Shown: positions 11,201-26,200 of the stretch, one piece after another
How positions within the stretch are numbered: the stretch's first letter is position 1
How the letters are laid out: the number at the start of each line of letters is the position of its first letter
DNA from: Temnopleurus reevesii
Lineage: Eukaryota > Echinodermata > Echinoidea > Temnopleuroida > Temnopleuridae
Length of the DNA: 64,000 nucleotides
Assembly: GCA_036244855.1 (NCBI GenBank)
Contig: BQKZ01000543.1
Span: forward strand, 28,920-92,919
Reading direction: 5' to 3'
Notes under the pieces: generated by a model
What the model was told of the DNA's origin: nothing
Database searches by the model: none
Seen by the model: the letters and a program-made list of their open reading frames with translations, nothing else
Translations under genes and position numbers: made by a program

Positions 11201-14200
11201 AATTGTATGCACAATATGAACAGAGCTAAAAATGTATGATTCTGATTTGGAAAGCAAAGAATGATTTATAAGAAAATGTAAATGGGTATAACTTCCTTAC
11301 TCCTCAACCAATTTTGATAAAACCCTTTTTGATATGCTCTTGAAATAAATCTCCTTCAATTGAAATAGTAAAATAAATGGGGTAGATATCCAACATCCCT
11401 TTAACTATCTGTTAAGGTCTTGGTTGAGGTAGAGAACAATGGATATTATTGCGGTAAGATTGATTCAATGTAAATCATTCGGTGTCGGTATCACGCACAA
11501 GGCTAAGAAGACCTGTAAAACGGTTCTCAGACAGTTCAGGAAGCCTTGGTCCTAAAAGTCTTCACCTGATCCCCTGTCGAGCCAGCTAAGTCTGATCAAT
11601 GCCATCATCAATGCAATAAAACAATCATGTTGATGCCATAAAGGCTGAATATTTTGGAAAACAAGACAATAAAGCCTCCTGAGATTTTGTATCCTGAGAA
11701 ATACGGTGAAGTTGAAACTACACCTAGTCGCAGACCAGGTTACAAGCCAAGAATATCTTCCTGTGGTGCTGACTGTAATTCCTGTCTGATGTTCAGTGCA
11801 AGTCAGAATCTTTTCTACCTGTTATCACTATAAAAGTTAAGAACAATAGATCTGGTCCAGTGGTCTCATTTTACTGCATTTTAGAATGATAACAGGTATA
11901 ATAGCAAGGATTGTGACACGTAGTGTAATGATACCATATGGAGAGAATGGATGGAACTCTGAAAAAAGAGTAATTTACAAGTGATATTGGGGTACAGAGT
12001 TTTGCAAAGTTTACACAATTGTTTTGATTTATTGAATATCAGATTTTAGAAGGAAAAGACTAAAAATAAGTCTTGATTGACTCCTGCTGCTCTCTTTCCC
12101 ACAACTACTTACAAATAATATCCCTAATCTACCAATAAGTGGGTTTACTATAGATACAAATTTTATGCATTCATTTTACATAAAAGTTGTTCTTGACAAC
12201 CCGAAAGCTTGCCAGAGGCTTGCCCGACATAGCAACAAGTAATGTATTCAAATGGGATTCCATGTATTGTAGTTCAATTGTTACCAATCGGTTTATGAAT
12301 GTAGATATGGTCATTGGTAAGAAATGTGCATAGATTTGAATATATTAAGTAAACCAGCCTTATAATTCAGTATGCTATCTGGTATTCAAATCAAATCAAA
12401 TTATGGTCTAAAATAATGTCAATGGAAGTGTTTCTACAAACAATTTAGTATGAGGCAAAGTTGTTTTTTAGAGTTATTGAATATCAATTCAACTTATCTT
12501 CATCTCTTTACAATGACTATTGACCTGAGAGTCACCTTGGATGTCTATTTGAGGTGAACATATTTATATTACTAGACAATGAATAATATAATTCTTCTGG
12601 ACCTGTGATAAATACAGAGGTGTTGTGAGCCAAGATAATTTTATTCCTCCTGTATGATAGACTATACCTATCCTGATACACTCTCGAAGAGGTGCATCAA
12701 AACTAGGATGCTCTGATGGCATTGTTCCCAGTTCCTATACTTATTTGAAAAAGAAAATTTTGCTGCTTTTGAGGGGGTGGGGGTGTCTGGAGATGCTACT
12801 GGCAATTTGATATTATAGTTGAGCCATTGCCTTGGCAGAGATGCAATTCATTATTAAATATGTGTTAGATCCAAAATTAGAATGCAAAATATATCTTAAC
12901 ACCCAAACCAAATGTTTCTCAGGAAAGAAAGCATGGCACCAAAAACCTTCCATACAGTCACTCATTCAGGAAGAATATGCACAATTACATTTTTCATATG
13001 AATAATATGTCTCATCAATCTAAATGTTGGAAATCCTGCATTGTCAACAACCATACTCAACATACAAGATGCAAAAATATCTTCTCATGATTAAAGCGAA
13101 TATCGAGTACTTGCAAAGAACTTCAATTTGGAAAAATGAATGATTAAAATAATCTTATGTTACAAACAAAGCACAACGTGACTTGTGTAGACAAGGGAAA
13201 ACTAATATGATAACCTCAAACCGGTTAAAAGCAAAATTATGTCATTCTCCACGTGCTCTGTCCACTGCAGCAAACACAGGAAGCAGCGCGTGGGACTGGT
13301 ATAAAATCTGTCGGCCCGACATGGCGCCGTGGCGTGCCGTGGCGTGCGCCTGAAATCCATCTGTTCGGGACAGTCATATAGACTTGGGTTCGTTCCTGCC
13401 TGTGGGTTCGAAACCAGGTCGCATACCGTCTTTCTGGTGGAGACGTTAAGATGGCGACCCTCTTCTTCTTCTGGCGTAAATATTCAGAATTGAATGATAC
13501 ACGCCTCTAAACTACATCCTTTCCTTTCCTTTCCTTTTGGCCCAATTTTGACCCTTTATTTGCACATTTCTCTGCCATTATACATTTTCTTGCAAAACAC
13601 TTTGGCACATATTATTTATTCATAGTTCTGAACATTCTTCTCACATTTTGTGCGATTCTGTGAACATTCATTTTATTTTTTTAACAAATACCAGAATATA
13701 TCTTTAATGCTAGCATGTATTCCCCTAAATCCCTTTTTGAAAATGTATGTCATGACTGCATAAATCCCACAATCTAATTTGAAATAAACCAGGTCTGATG
13801 TTTCCCCATTTCCTTCGTCTTTACCTACATGAGTCATGCGAAAAATCCTGACTTTTTTTTTTTATAAATACAGTCATCTAGCTTCATTCCGAACAAAATG
13901 CAGACTTGAGCATTGTACAGGCAATTCAACTGGCAAACAAATATTAAATTTAAAATCAATGACAAGCAAAATATTGGTATGAATAAAAGGAAATGATTTA
14001 GGGAAAACAGAATATAAATTTATGGATTTTACATTCGTGGATAGCAACGTTAGTACTCCTGGATTCAAGAAACATAGTAATATCTCATTATTATATGAAG
14101 AATGAGATGCTACAGTATAGATTAGCCAGAGCGATCACAGAATCTGCTCTGCTTTTCATAATGAACACTTCCCATCCTTGTGTTCTCATTCTGAATGACT

Positions 14201-17200
14201 GTGTCCACTCATCTCTTGGATTACAAGAGGACACAGAATATATCAAATTATCAAGCAAGATAAGTTCTTGTAGCCCCACCCTTGTTACGATACCTCTGAT
14301 TAAACAGCACTTGCTGCAGGATGACAGAGATGGCACGGGGACAATGATGTTAGTGACAAATGGTGCAGCTGATCATGTTGAGGATTATGAATTCACAGGA
14401 AACTTGTAGATGTGAATTAAATCTAAAAGGCATTGTGTAACACAATTCTAATCTAAAGAATTCTCAACTGCCAGATCCTACAACATACATGTCATTTAAA
14501 TAGTTCATAGCGTAAATAATCAAAGCTGGGAAAAATTAGGCTCCAAATTCAACTGTTAGTGCTTCAAAATGTAAAATGCTGCCTCTATAGGCGTACTGGA
14601 ACTATATATCATGCATGATGCTTCATTTCATCTTCATAGATATTTTGAGAGTGCATGTGTAACTTTCTTTAATTGTGCATCCTTTGTTGATATTGAAGCT
14701 ATCTGAATATAATTTGATAGGACCGTACTGCTTTGTTTGAGATTTTTTTAAATTGCACAACCACAATGTTAAACAAGGTCTTTGATAGGAGAAACTTTTA
14801 AAGGAGGATTTTTTAATTGAAAGACATCAAACTTAATTCATGAGTATTATTAATATACAATGCCTACTCTGTCAATAGTAAAATGGATGGAGAAATGGAA
14901 TAGAAAAAGGTCCTCAGAGAGTGAGCAACAGGAACAAATTATCTTAATATATTCAGAAATATTAATTGAGCAGTACAATTAATTTCCATTTTCTTCATTC
15001 CCTACATCCTTTTAGATATGGTCAAGTTATCCCTAGAGGCCATGATCAGAAGCACACCCTACTGGTCAAATGCAAGGCGATGTCTAGAGCCACTCCCATC
15101 TCATCAAATCTGTAAATCAATAGCGTGACTGAGAAAGGAGGAGCATAATGATTGAAAGAAAAGACAATCCCACCGCTGCCACCATTATAAACACCATACT
15201 GATGCAAATATCCTTGCCCTTCCCAGAGTTAGTGTTGCATTGTACACGTCAAAAATGGTCAACCAAAAAAAGGAACTTGAGTAAAATAATGAAAATGTTC
15301 AAGCTGGCTACGTCAGTCATAATTTATAAACAAATTTTACTTTTTGAATAGATTGAATATTAAAAAACAATTCAGTTGCAAAATAAAAACTAATTAACAT
15401 TTCCACATGACTTTTCATTAGTCCATCTGACAATTCATTGCGATATTTTTAATGTGAATGAAAATCAATGAAGTTCAGGATGGGCAATTTTTTTTAGGAT
15501 TAATCTGTGAATCTGTGAAGCCACATTTCAAGATTGTGACTAGCTTTCTTCAAACTAGTCAAGTATATTTAAAAACATGACTGTATGTAATAGAAAATAG
15601 GCTTTTCTAAAACAATTACATGATTAAGAGAAATAAATATATGCAAGGTTCGTTCATGCTGATTAACAAACAGTACAAAGGCAACTTTTGCATGAATTCA
15701 ACACATTATGAGAGGAAAATCATGTCTGCCAACTAAAGGGCCAAACTACTTTTTATTCTATCACATTTACTTTTTCATCTGAAGGTGATGAAGTTAAGCA
15801 ATCAAGAAGATAAGTTCATTTTGTTGTTTTCAAACAGGAGGTATACATATCATAAATAAAGGAGAGTCACTCCCCCTGCGAGACAAAACAATGAATCACA
15901 GTTCACAAATTAGAATATCCAAGATATCTTTGATTTCTGCAAGCAAGGGGCGTATTTGCCTGACTGGAATACCATTTGATAAGGTCACATCACGAGGATT
16001 GGAGCCTGTTGAAGCATTTAGGATCATAGCTCAGGTGAGTAAGAAAGGCACGAGAAACCTTTGTGGCCGGCCATCCAGAGCCAAGGACTACCGACAAGAC
16101 GTATCAATGTAATCTATCCTAATTAATTAGCCAACATACTTCCCTTAAACAGGCAAACCATAAATCCACCTTCCTGTTCTTTGTTGCATATCTTAAAGCT
16201 ATATCAGGTCACCTAGCATTAATTATAAGAAGGAACACAGAGAGACTTGGCCTTGAAGCCTGGGAGCGTCATATGCTAGGAGTACAACGACTCACTCACG
16301 GATGGGGCTTTAGCTTTAAGAGTCAAGTCTGTTTGAAGTCTTTATGAAGAAAGTGTAATGTGAGATGACTTTTCATGAACACAAGAAATGTGAACTTTTC
16401 TTAAAGCATGTGGAGGGTGTGGCGGTCTTACTTCGTTACACTTCGTAGTTCACATCTGTCATTATCTTCAACTCAGAATAGCCTGTAGTAGGTCAACATT
16501 GTAGGCCTTACATCAATCCTAAAGGTTAATCAATATTTTTCTTAATTTTATACTTGGAGAACAGTATTGGCTCAGCTGTCACAGAAGTAAACTCACAAGA
16601 AGGAGGTTGCATAGGTATGAATTTAGACCCCATTTACACCAGGTTTTTAGGCCGGGGCGAGGCCAGTCTAGCGCTTGGTGTAAACACAAAAGAGGCCTAA
16701 ATGCCGGCCGAAAATTTGATGTAATTGCACAATAATGTACTCTGGCCATAAATTGGGTCTTAGTCCATTAAAATATTCTTTGACACAATTACTGATGAGC
16801 AATCATTTGGAGAAAAAAAATCAGTGTCTATTCTTTTTTGCATATTCTTTAAAAAGCCTCAGGGTATCCCCTGGATACAAATACTGAAAAAAAATCAAAA
16901 TTAATTTTGACACAGCCAGATCTATTCCACAGATTGGTCTTTTCAATCAGAAATATATCAAGTAGATGTGAAGAGACTCATAAACACCCACTTTCCATGA
17001 TTCTAAACAGGATGCGTTGACCCTATCAACCATTTCCTAAAGTCTGCAAGAAAAAAATTTTATTACCCATATTATACTTAAAATATCCATCCCACATGAG
17101 GACTATTTACATTATCATCATGTAACAATGTTGCATATTTCAAGATCAAAGAATATCTTTGGGTCTTGCAAGAGAGTTGCAAATTATAAATGAACTATAG

Positions 17201-20200
17201 CAAATTTCAACTATCATTCTGATTGACACATTCTGTGCACTTTTTTTTAATGAAAGCCATGCATCAATTGACTGAGGACTGCTGATCAAATGCAACTTGC
17301 AAATAAAAGCAAGTTTCATACTTCACCCACAGAGTTTGCTTATTTAAGACTTGCTATGTGAAAATTAAAAATTGCTCCTAAATTTGTAGATCACTTCACT
17401 AGAATCTGTTTTTTTAATCATGAAATGAAAGGCTGTGATTCTCAACTGTGCTTGGTTCCAATTTTTATCCAATCAGATATAGTTTCATACATTGCGGACA
17501 CAAATCTGCTGTTTTGAAAATGTTATAATAACTTCTCTGTAAAAATGTTTCAATACAGCAACTGCTGTAATGGAAACTAATCTCTACTCAAACTACTCAT
17601 CTTCATAGAGTATGAAAGATGGAATCTAAATATAGACCGCATCTTTAGTTAATAGAGTCAGAAGGAGTAGGAGAATCTCCAAACCTGATGGACAGGTCAA
17701 GCTCAGAGCAGGCAAGAATCTTGAAGGTCAAGACAAGACATTCAGGAAGTCATCGTCTCAATATTCGTCTGGGGATGGGAAGTCTTCTCAGGAAGGGGGA
17801 AATGCAACCAAGGCTATACCAGCAATGGGGGCTATGACACGGAAGGGGGCTTCCACTCACATGGGAGGAGTACCATCAAAACAACTTGAAAGGATTTGAT
17901 GAGAAATAACTTCATGAAGAAAGGAGAAAGGAGGGTTGGAAAATGTTGATGGGCATCAGGAGTGATAAGTGAAGAAAAACAGACTGAAGCAGACATAAAT
18001 ATTTACTATTGACTGGTAAATGCCTAAAAATCCAAATTTAGTGAGAAGTCATAAAAGAAAGGTGTTGCAAGATAGTTGTGGTTGAAAAATTAAGCTAATC
18101 AGCACTCACCAATCAAAAGTGATGATGCACATTTATCTTTTTAGAAGCATATCACATGACTCTGTTTAAAATCATGTATGAATTTCTGAAGCATGTTTGT
18201 CAAATTATTCAGAATTACATAAGAAAATCAAAACTCTAAGACCACATATTCTTTAAGAACCCATATTGTATATAAAAAGAAAATGACAAGGAGGAAATAT
18301 TTAATTTGATTAACAAGAAATTGAATTGATTAATTTCTGACAGCCTTTCCAGTATCCACTGGGAAGTGACAAGTCTTTGACCTTGAGCTAATGAAGAGCA
18401 TATGAACATGACATCTGTATTGCAATTGANNNNNNNNNNNNNNNNNNNNNNNNNNNNNNNNNNNNNNNNNNNNNNNNNNNNNNNNNNNNNNNNNNNNNNN
18501 NNNNNNNNNNNNNNNNNNNNNNNNNNNNNNNNNNNNNNNNNNNNNNNNNNNNNNNNNNNNNNNNNNNNNNNNNNNNNNNNNNNGATCTCCATCAGCGATA
18601 GGGATCGTCATATCTCAGTGACTTTGAAAATTCATAACTTTTGAACGGGTTGTCCGATTTTGCTCAAATTTTCACAGTTTGTTTATCTGATTTTGCTTCA
18701 TTCATTGAGAGCACGACAATCCCAAAGGCTGGTTTCCCTTTAAGGATAAAAGCTGAATGCAGAATGAACATGGAGAAAAATCAAAGGAAAATTAGTAGGA
18801 AAGAAATTCAATATGTAAATAAATGAAATCTGATAAAGAATAATTCTTTGAAAATCAAAATAAAGAATAAAGGGGGAAAGAGAGCAATGAATAAATAGGG
18901 CCGGCAACTGGAATAAAGAATGCCACAAATTTCTCTGTTTTTATTCCTAGAACAAACCTACAAGTGCCAAAGAAACAAGTGGTTCAATATAAATTGGTTT
19001 CAGTTTATAAGGGATGTGGTGGGCTGTAAGACGAGATTGATTTTGAAGCTATCCCAAGATACTCAGGAAGACGAATCTTTATTCTGGTTAGTCCCATCGG
19101 TTACATCTGGACCCCAACACTCTCTAAAGACTATCATAGTCAATCTATAAACCAGGTTTGAAGCCAAGGAAGACATATCTTTTGCTGTCAGGAGCAACTA
19201 TACTAACAATTACAAAATGTCAGATAGATTAGTGATAACATCTCTTGTGGATTTGAACAGAAACATCTCAGATTTTCCACAATCTCCTTCCCTATATATA
19301 TATTTGGAAAATACAGATAGGTTAATACTTAAACTTAGAAGAAGATCAGTATTACAATCTCAGGTCTAAGTACTATTAAATGAAAGTATTCTAGTTGTTG
19401 GAAAGACACTGTTCAAAGTGTCTAATAATTGAGACCAATGCGATGGATAATGTGAGTTCTACATTTGTGAATTTTGTCCCAATGTGGGTAATTCATTTGA
19501 TAAACTTTATTGGTGAGCAGATAAAAATGATCACAAAAAATTGTATATTTTTTCTGAAGTAAATGCATGCCAAATTTTCTTATTAGAGAGTGAAATCATG
19601 GTACAGATGACACCTTAGAATTAAATATTACTGACAAGATTTAAAGGCAAGTGCATATTTAAAACTATGTAGAAAACAAAATAAACAAAAAGTAAAAGAA
19701 AGAATGTCAGAGTAATGTGAAGGGAACAATTGGAGCAGAACAAGATGGGGGCAACAAGGGGTAGAGTGAAGAGAAACATGAATATAGTCCCACACAGTTA
19801 TTTTACTGTGAGGAACTGACATCATACCCTAAGGAATTGAGGGCTTTACCTCCTCAGACGATGATGAAAGAAGGGACATAGGTCCTTGTTTTCTTCTCCC
19901 AGTCCCTTGAGGTTCAGCAGTATTACCAATCCACTGGTTCTGTGGTTATTGAGATTGATTACTTGGTTTGGCAGAGGTCCTAATTTACCCTTTTCCCCCT
20001 CTTTCCCCTTCTCTCTAAATATATTCAGTACAATCTATCTACTTCAACTATCTTCAATACCAATCCACAATCTTTAATGCATTCAATGTTATCAAAGACC
20101 TGACAAACATGATTATTGATCTCCATCTTCATCTTACCTTTCAGTTTCTTCTCTATCTTCACCTCCCTATCCCATTTCTTCCCCTTGTCCCTTATCTCAT

Positions 20201-23200
20201 GCCTATCTCCACATATTGCCCCAACACTCTTTTGCCCCCCCCCCCCCCCACCTCTCTATCTTATGTTCTCTTACCCTATTCTTACACATTTTAAAATGAA
20301 ATACTTTTCTTGTTTCAAGGAGATTCCACAAAGGTACATGTATTCTCTAAAAACAGAATAACAATTTGGCCAACAATTTGGCCAACCCCAAAGCATGCTG
20401 GCCTAATGTCGGCCAAGGAAAACATGACAAACATGAATCATGTTTCACAAGCTGACTCTAGAGAGTGTTCTCGATATACTAGTCCTGCAAGAATCCTGCA
20501 TCGCAAATTAAACCTTTGGAGGCAGTACCACAAAATGGAGAATAGCCTTTAAACTGTAGTTCTAGATCACAAAACTCGAAGAATCAACAAATATAATGAG
20601 CAGAGCCAACTGAAATGTATTCAGTCTGTGACTCACTGCTCCAATTCTAATATCTAGTTATATCCGATCCCATGAGATGTAGATTCCTATCTCTAATCCC
20701 ACCTACGTGTGCATAGAAGCACAAAGCTAGATGTGCCCATATTGAGATTCTTTCATTTATCAGTTACATAAGGCTACATTCCAATACTTGACTGTAAAGC
20801 CACATTAATTTTTGTGCTCCGCCATTATTAGGAGGTGCCGGCAGTATTATCAAATTTGAAATATGACATGGAGCCTGAAAGATAAAGGAGACTGGTAGTG
20901 CAGAATTTTCTTAACAATTTAGGTAAAGTTTGAGAAGTTCTGGATTTGCCATAGCAGGTCACAGACATCGTCTGAAAAAAGGAAGATGCCTTGATTTTTA
21001 CAATAATTGTTGTTTTTCAATTACCTGCTTGGATAGGTCTCTGTTCCAGAACTTGATGGTACCATCATTGAATGCTGAGATGACATGACGCTGGCTGAGA
21101 CCTAGACTAGTCACTGCTCCCTTCATCTGTATGGAGAAGACACAGAAAAGAAAAGAAAGGACAACTTAATCAACTGCATCCTTTTACAGATCATTTTCTT
21201 TGCATTTTGTAGATGACTGTTTCTCTTGAAGAGAATCAATATGATACAAATCATAGCTATGCATTCGATGTTTATTCTGTTTCATTTTTACACTTTGCAA
21301 AGTGATAAACCAAATGAAATAAAACTCTTTTATTAGATTTTTCAAAATCTAATGTTGAAATGCATCTAAACATATAAATCAATGACCTTCATCCTAAAAG
21401 TTCTAAGAAATGGGCTGGCTGTGAAGAATCAGCATTTTCAAGTGCTTTTAAATATCCTTTTAACAACCTTTAAAATTGCATTAAGTTTACTACCTAACAC
21501 ACCTTGCAATAGCTCTCATGCATAGTTTTTATTTTGGATAGAAAATGTTCTTGTTTACCTGCTATCATCACTGAAATCAATGAGAGAGAAAATTATATCA
21601 GACATTATCTCTCAATTCCCTGAAGTTATTTTCCCCCTGACACAGCATGAGTAACCATAAATAAATTTGACATTGGTTATCGATCCGATGAACTTTCAAA
21701 AAACTAAATATACACCTGAAGTGGGAAGAAATGTTATTACCTCATACAGGGCAATAAAACAAACTCATGCTTTACAACACACCTATGAATGAAAAGGGGA
21801 AATTGTTTAGTAATCTTAGAACTTGGAGGTTTATATCAGCTTAGAAAAGCATGACTTGTGCGTTGGAAAATACCACACAGCTTCTAAAAATACATACTGT
21901 CCCTGTTGAGTTTATTCACTCTTAATTAGGGGACAGCTTTGAGGTAAAACCCACAAACTTGCCAAACAGCCACTTAGCACTTTTGAGTTTTAATTGGAGA
22001 GGGCTTTCCTTCCTCATTTGGGAAAAGAGAAGCCCTTTTAAAGATGGTATTGGAATTGTAGAATATGACTCAATTCTTAAACAAATCTGTTAGAAATTAT
22101 ATTATTACTCCTAGATGAGATATCTCATCACCGATATTGAAAAAATAGAAAACTGTAACTGCAGTAGGATTGCCTAAAGATTAATTTTCTGATTTGCGTT
22201 TGATCATGAATAAGTCAAAAATTGTTTGGCATTTAACACAGTTTTCAGTATTCAATTCTAATTGCATTGTGTTATGAGTGTTATAGTTAATTCATCTTAA
22301 ATAAAGAATGAGAAATAATGAGAGCCAACAAAGCAAGAGTAATGATTTTCAAATATTGGCAGAAAGAAAGCCTATTGGTAAAGGATTTGAGAACTTTGAA
22401 CAGAGAGATCCATCATGGACACATTTGAGATGTCTTGTGAACTCTTTCATCTTTAAATACCTTGCTCAAAATAATTTGACAAATTTTCACCAAAATGCAT
22501 AACTAGTTTTCGAAAGTTTAGAATCAAGAGCTCAAATATTGCGGTCAGATATTTTCTTACATCAAAACTACATATAATAGTAGAAAAAAATAATCAATTT
22601 CATTATAACCATTATTAAAGATTACAGGGTAATATTCAATATGTACTGTACATCTACAGAATCTCCTTTTATGTTCCTTAGTTAGTTCCACAGTCTGATG
22701 AATTTCATTTTTCACAGATAAAATTTTTACTTCATACTGCAAGACAGAAATTTTCCAGACAAAGAACCTTGAATGGTCAAACTGACCTTCTAAAATCAAA
22801 TGCAATAACAAAGAGGTGCTGTTTATCTTAAAGTAACTGACATTGACCTGCATTCAATTCTATTAGTTCTCCCATTTGCATCCATTACTTTAATAATGTA
22901 ATGAATACCCCAATATTTGCTAAATGATATCAATGCAAAAAAAGACTGACAGCCTCCAAGTGTCTTTCAGGAATCATGAAACATACTTAGTTCCCTGAAG
23001 ACATAAGCAACATTTCTAAACTTGATCTATTGCTGTTTCCAAATTTAAGTGCAACAGATCAAGATCAGGTCTTTTCAAACGCTTTTAAGTCTATGACTCA
23101 TTTGATTGCACTGTCCCTTTCTGAATTTTTAGAACCATTTGGCACCTAAGCTATCAACTTTTACAGGTAATAAAATTCTGGATGAACTCTTGTTCACAAA

Positions 23201-26200
23201 AAACACTCGTTGTCAGAGACCAACTCATAAAATCTTGGCATTTACAATCATTTTTCTCTCAGAAGCATGTTAGGGTTCCCTCTCCTTGCCAAGTTTCAAA
23301 AAGCATATGTCAGGCGTTCGTGCATATTGTGTAATTGAATTGACGATCGTTACTTCGTTGTTGAGCTTCGGTTTGAAGAAGTAAAAAGTGAATTATAATG
23401 TGCCAGATGGAGAGGGTAATGAATTTACATTTAATGAGCAAAGCACTAACCAATCACAACAAAATCATTCTCTTCCTCTTGGGTAATAAAGTTCAATTTC
23501 TCACTGAAGACTTTTTTTCAGTGAGGAAGGTAGATGAACAGAGGACAGAGAAAATGGAGGAACAATTTCTTAATGATTCATTACACGTTTAGATAATCAT
23601 GCCAATATTGGATCAATTATTAGTTTCTGTGGTTAGATAATGTGCTAGTGAGTATTCAAAAAAGGGGTAGCGGCATATGTAGCATACAGATTAATTTTTT
23701 TCCAAACAATAAATTGCATAACTCTAAAATGTACAATTGTTAATTTATTATTTTTTTTTTTTTGCTTGTCATATCTTCCCCAGTGGGTGAAAATTGTCTT
23801 CAGTGCCTAAGTATCCCCGGCATTTTTGCAGGCCTGAAATCAACCTAAACTGACTGTAACTAAACAACTTTCCACCCTTCTCAAAGTTTAATTTTATTGC
23901 TATTAATGGTGCTATTCTACTGCTGGTACCCCCCCCCCCCCTCTGAACAACATTTTGAAATTCGCTTCATTTAAATTTTTGGAAGTACACTGATATAAGT
24001 AGGCAAAGCATACAATTGCAGTATTAGTACACTTGAAAATAACAACGTTTTTACTCCTACGGGCAAGTTTAAATGGGTGCATTACAAATAGAGTCATGAC
24101 TAGGATTTAAAAGACTAGACAAAGACTTGTTAAGCCAAGAGATAATCAAGTGCAAACAAATAATACAGGATAACACCTTGCCAAACATAATCCAATGAAT
24201 GTAATTCGTTAGTGGTTGGGAGTGATGAAGCCGTTGTATGAATTACACCTTGATCTAATAAGGATGAGGGAGGATGAGTACCAATTCAGCCTTATAATCA
24301 TATTATTGTCTGAGTGAACAGCACCTAAAGAAGTAGCCACAACTTGTCTTACAAGTACCTGTATATCAAAACTATATTTGTACTTTTCATTAGATTTGAT
24401 AATGTTACTAGTGAGATTTGATAGTCATAGTAATAATTCCCATTCATATAAATAGGCTGGTTTACGACACGCAAATGTTATGCATGTCCTTAACAACTCA
24501 AAAGCTTGCCTGAGGCTTGCCAACAAAGCAACAGGCAATGTATGCAAGGTGGATTCCAATTATTGTAGTTCAATTGTTTCAAACAGGCTTCAGGAATATG
24601 AAATTAACTATGTTTGTTAGCAAGAAACATGCTTACATTTGAATTTATTAATAAGCATGCCTATTGAGAGTGTGATTTTCTATCAAGTGGCTTTCATTAT
24701 TTCACTTGTATCATATATGGTAATTATTTCTAAATCATTTAAAAGACATTGCACTTTTTCCTGCTATAGAAATACTTTTCCTACATCTCCTCGAAGTCAA
24801 ATATGTCCATATATCAAGCATCTGTACTTGCTTGGAATAAGCAGCTGTTTGAAGGCAGCTGAAGAAAGGTACAAATTGAGTTAAAAGAGCACTAGTCTAT
24901 CAAAAATGAACATCACCGATAATCATACTTCATCTTGCAAACTTACAAGGGACGTAAGCATTGGGCTAATTAAGATCTTGGCAGAGGAATTACCGTTTTT
25001 CTTAGCGCATCAGTTCCATAGATCAAGTTTCACAAATTTGGAAGCTTTGACACCAAGTATACAGCAACCTACTTCAATTGTGGCGCCAGGAAGAGACAAG
25101 TCCAAAAAGATAAACAAATTTGACAAAAAATGTTGGGATAATATTGAAGAATTCTTCAAGAAGGATAAGGAGACATGGAACTTAAAATTCAACATTTGGA
25201 ATAACAATCTTTGAATTTATAGGTTTATGGTGATAGGAGGTCAGGATTACATCTAAGAAAATAATCATGGACTGTAATAAACCTTTCTTTTTTTCAATTT
25301 ACCCACCTAATGCCAAAAGAAATCTAAATCAAAAGGCTAACCAAGATTGGCTCTTTGGAAATATGCTTTGACAGATTTCTAAAAAACATGATAAATTATT
25401 AAATTTCAAGTAAAGAGACGAATAAAAAGAGAGGAGGAAGAGCATGAAGAAAACAAAATCATAATGGAACAAATTTAACCAGACATTAATGGTAGAAAGG
25501 AGATATGATAAGTAGAAGAATTCATGTGAGACAGAAGAACCAAGAAATAGTCAGGGACAATACAAGTATAACAGAACAATTAAAAGAGACAATGACTATA
25601 GAAATTCAAACCAAAGAGGAAACACTGGAAAGAAATGCTGAGTGTTGAAAGTAGAGCTTGAGATAAAGACAGTCAGGAAGGAAATTCATCATTTCCAAGT
25701 AGATACAATACCTGGGATGATTAAAGGGCACGGATAAATATACTCATTCATATCTGACGCATTCCTCACTTATGAGAAAGCACAATACTGAAAGTAAATA
25801 GTGCAATACAAATATGGTGAATGAAGATGAATGCACATCAATACAATTTGTTTAATTTAAAAAATTTAATGATCAGATAATACCACAAGAACAAACTACC
25901 CTTTCAAGGAATCTTAGATATTTTAAAGGAGAGCACAGATATCCAACTCATCTAAAAGTACTGGCTCTGTAACATCATGGTTTATCAAAAGATGAGGGTA
26001 TCCCTAACAATTAACATGATATAAACTATTTCCGAAAAGTTAACTAGAACGCAGACAATAGGTCCGTACACCGTGTATTCAACTAAGCGGACACAACAGT
26101 GACAAGCCGGTACCAAAATCAATAGCATTACAAAGGAGCATTGAAATTGCATTCGACTTAACTTTTTTTTAATACTTTGTATCATGTGAATTGCTTATAA

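Larger units (their letters stand above)
5241..21024 (-). other. TEP1 intron between last two coding exons (15.8 kb)
   Basis: Long AT-rich intron. Seen inside: inverted-repeat elements near 12140 and 16627, a tRNA-like SINE fragment near 13311, a repeat piece near 10000 shared with 56935, a 154-N gap (18430-18583), and a C-run at 20237-20249. No exon in frame with TEP1 and no convincing gene on either strand. Confidence 0.7.

Noticed and set aside
24906..25214. 102-codon plus-strand open frame
   Set aside because: No recognisable domain or family, overlapped by another open frame on the opposite strand; consistent with chance in AT-rich intron.
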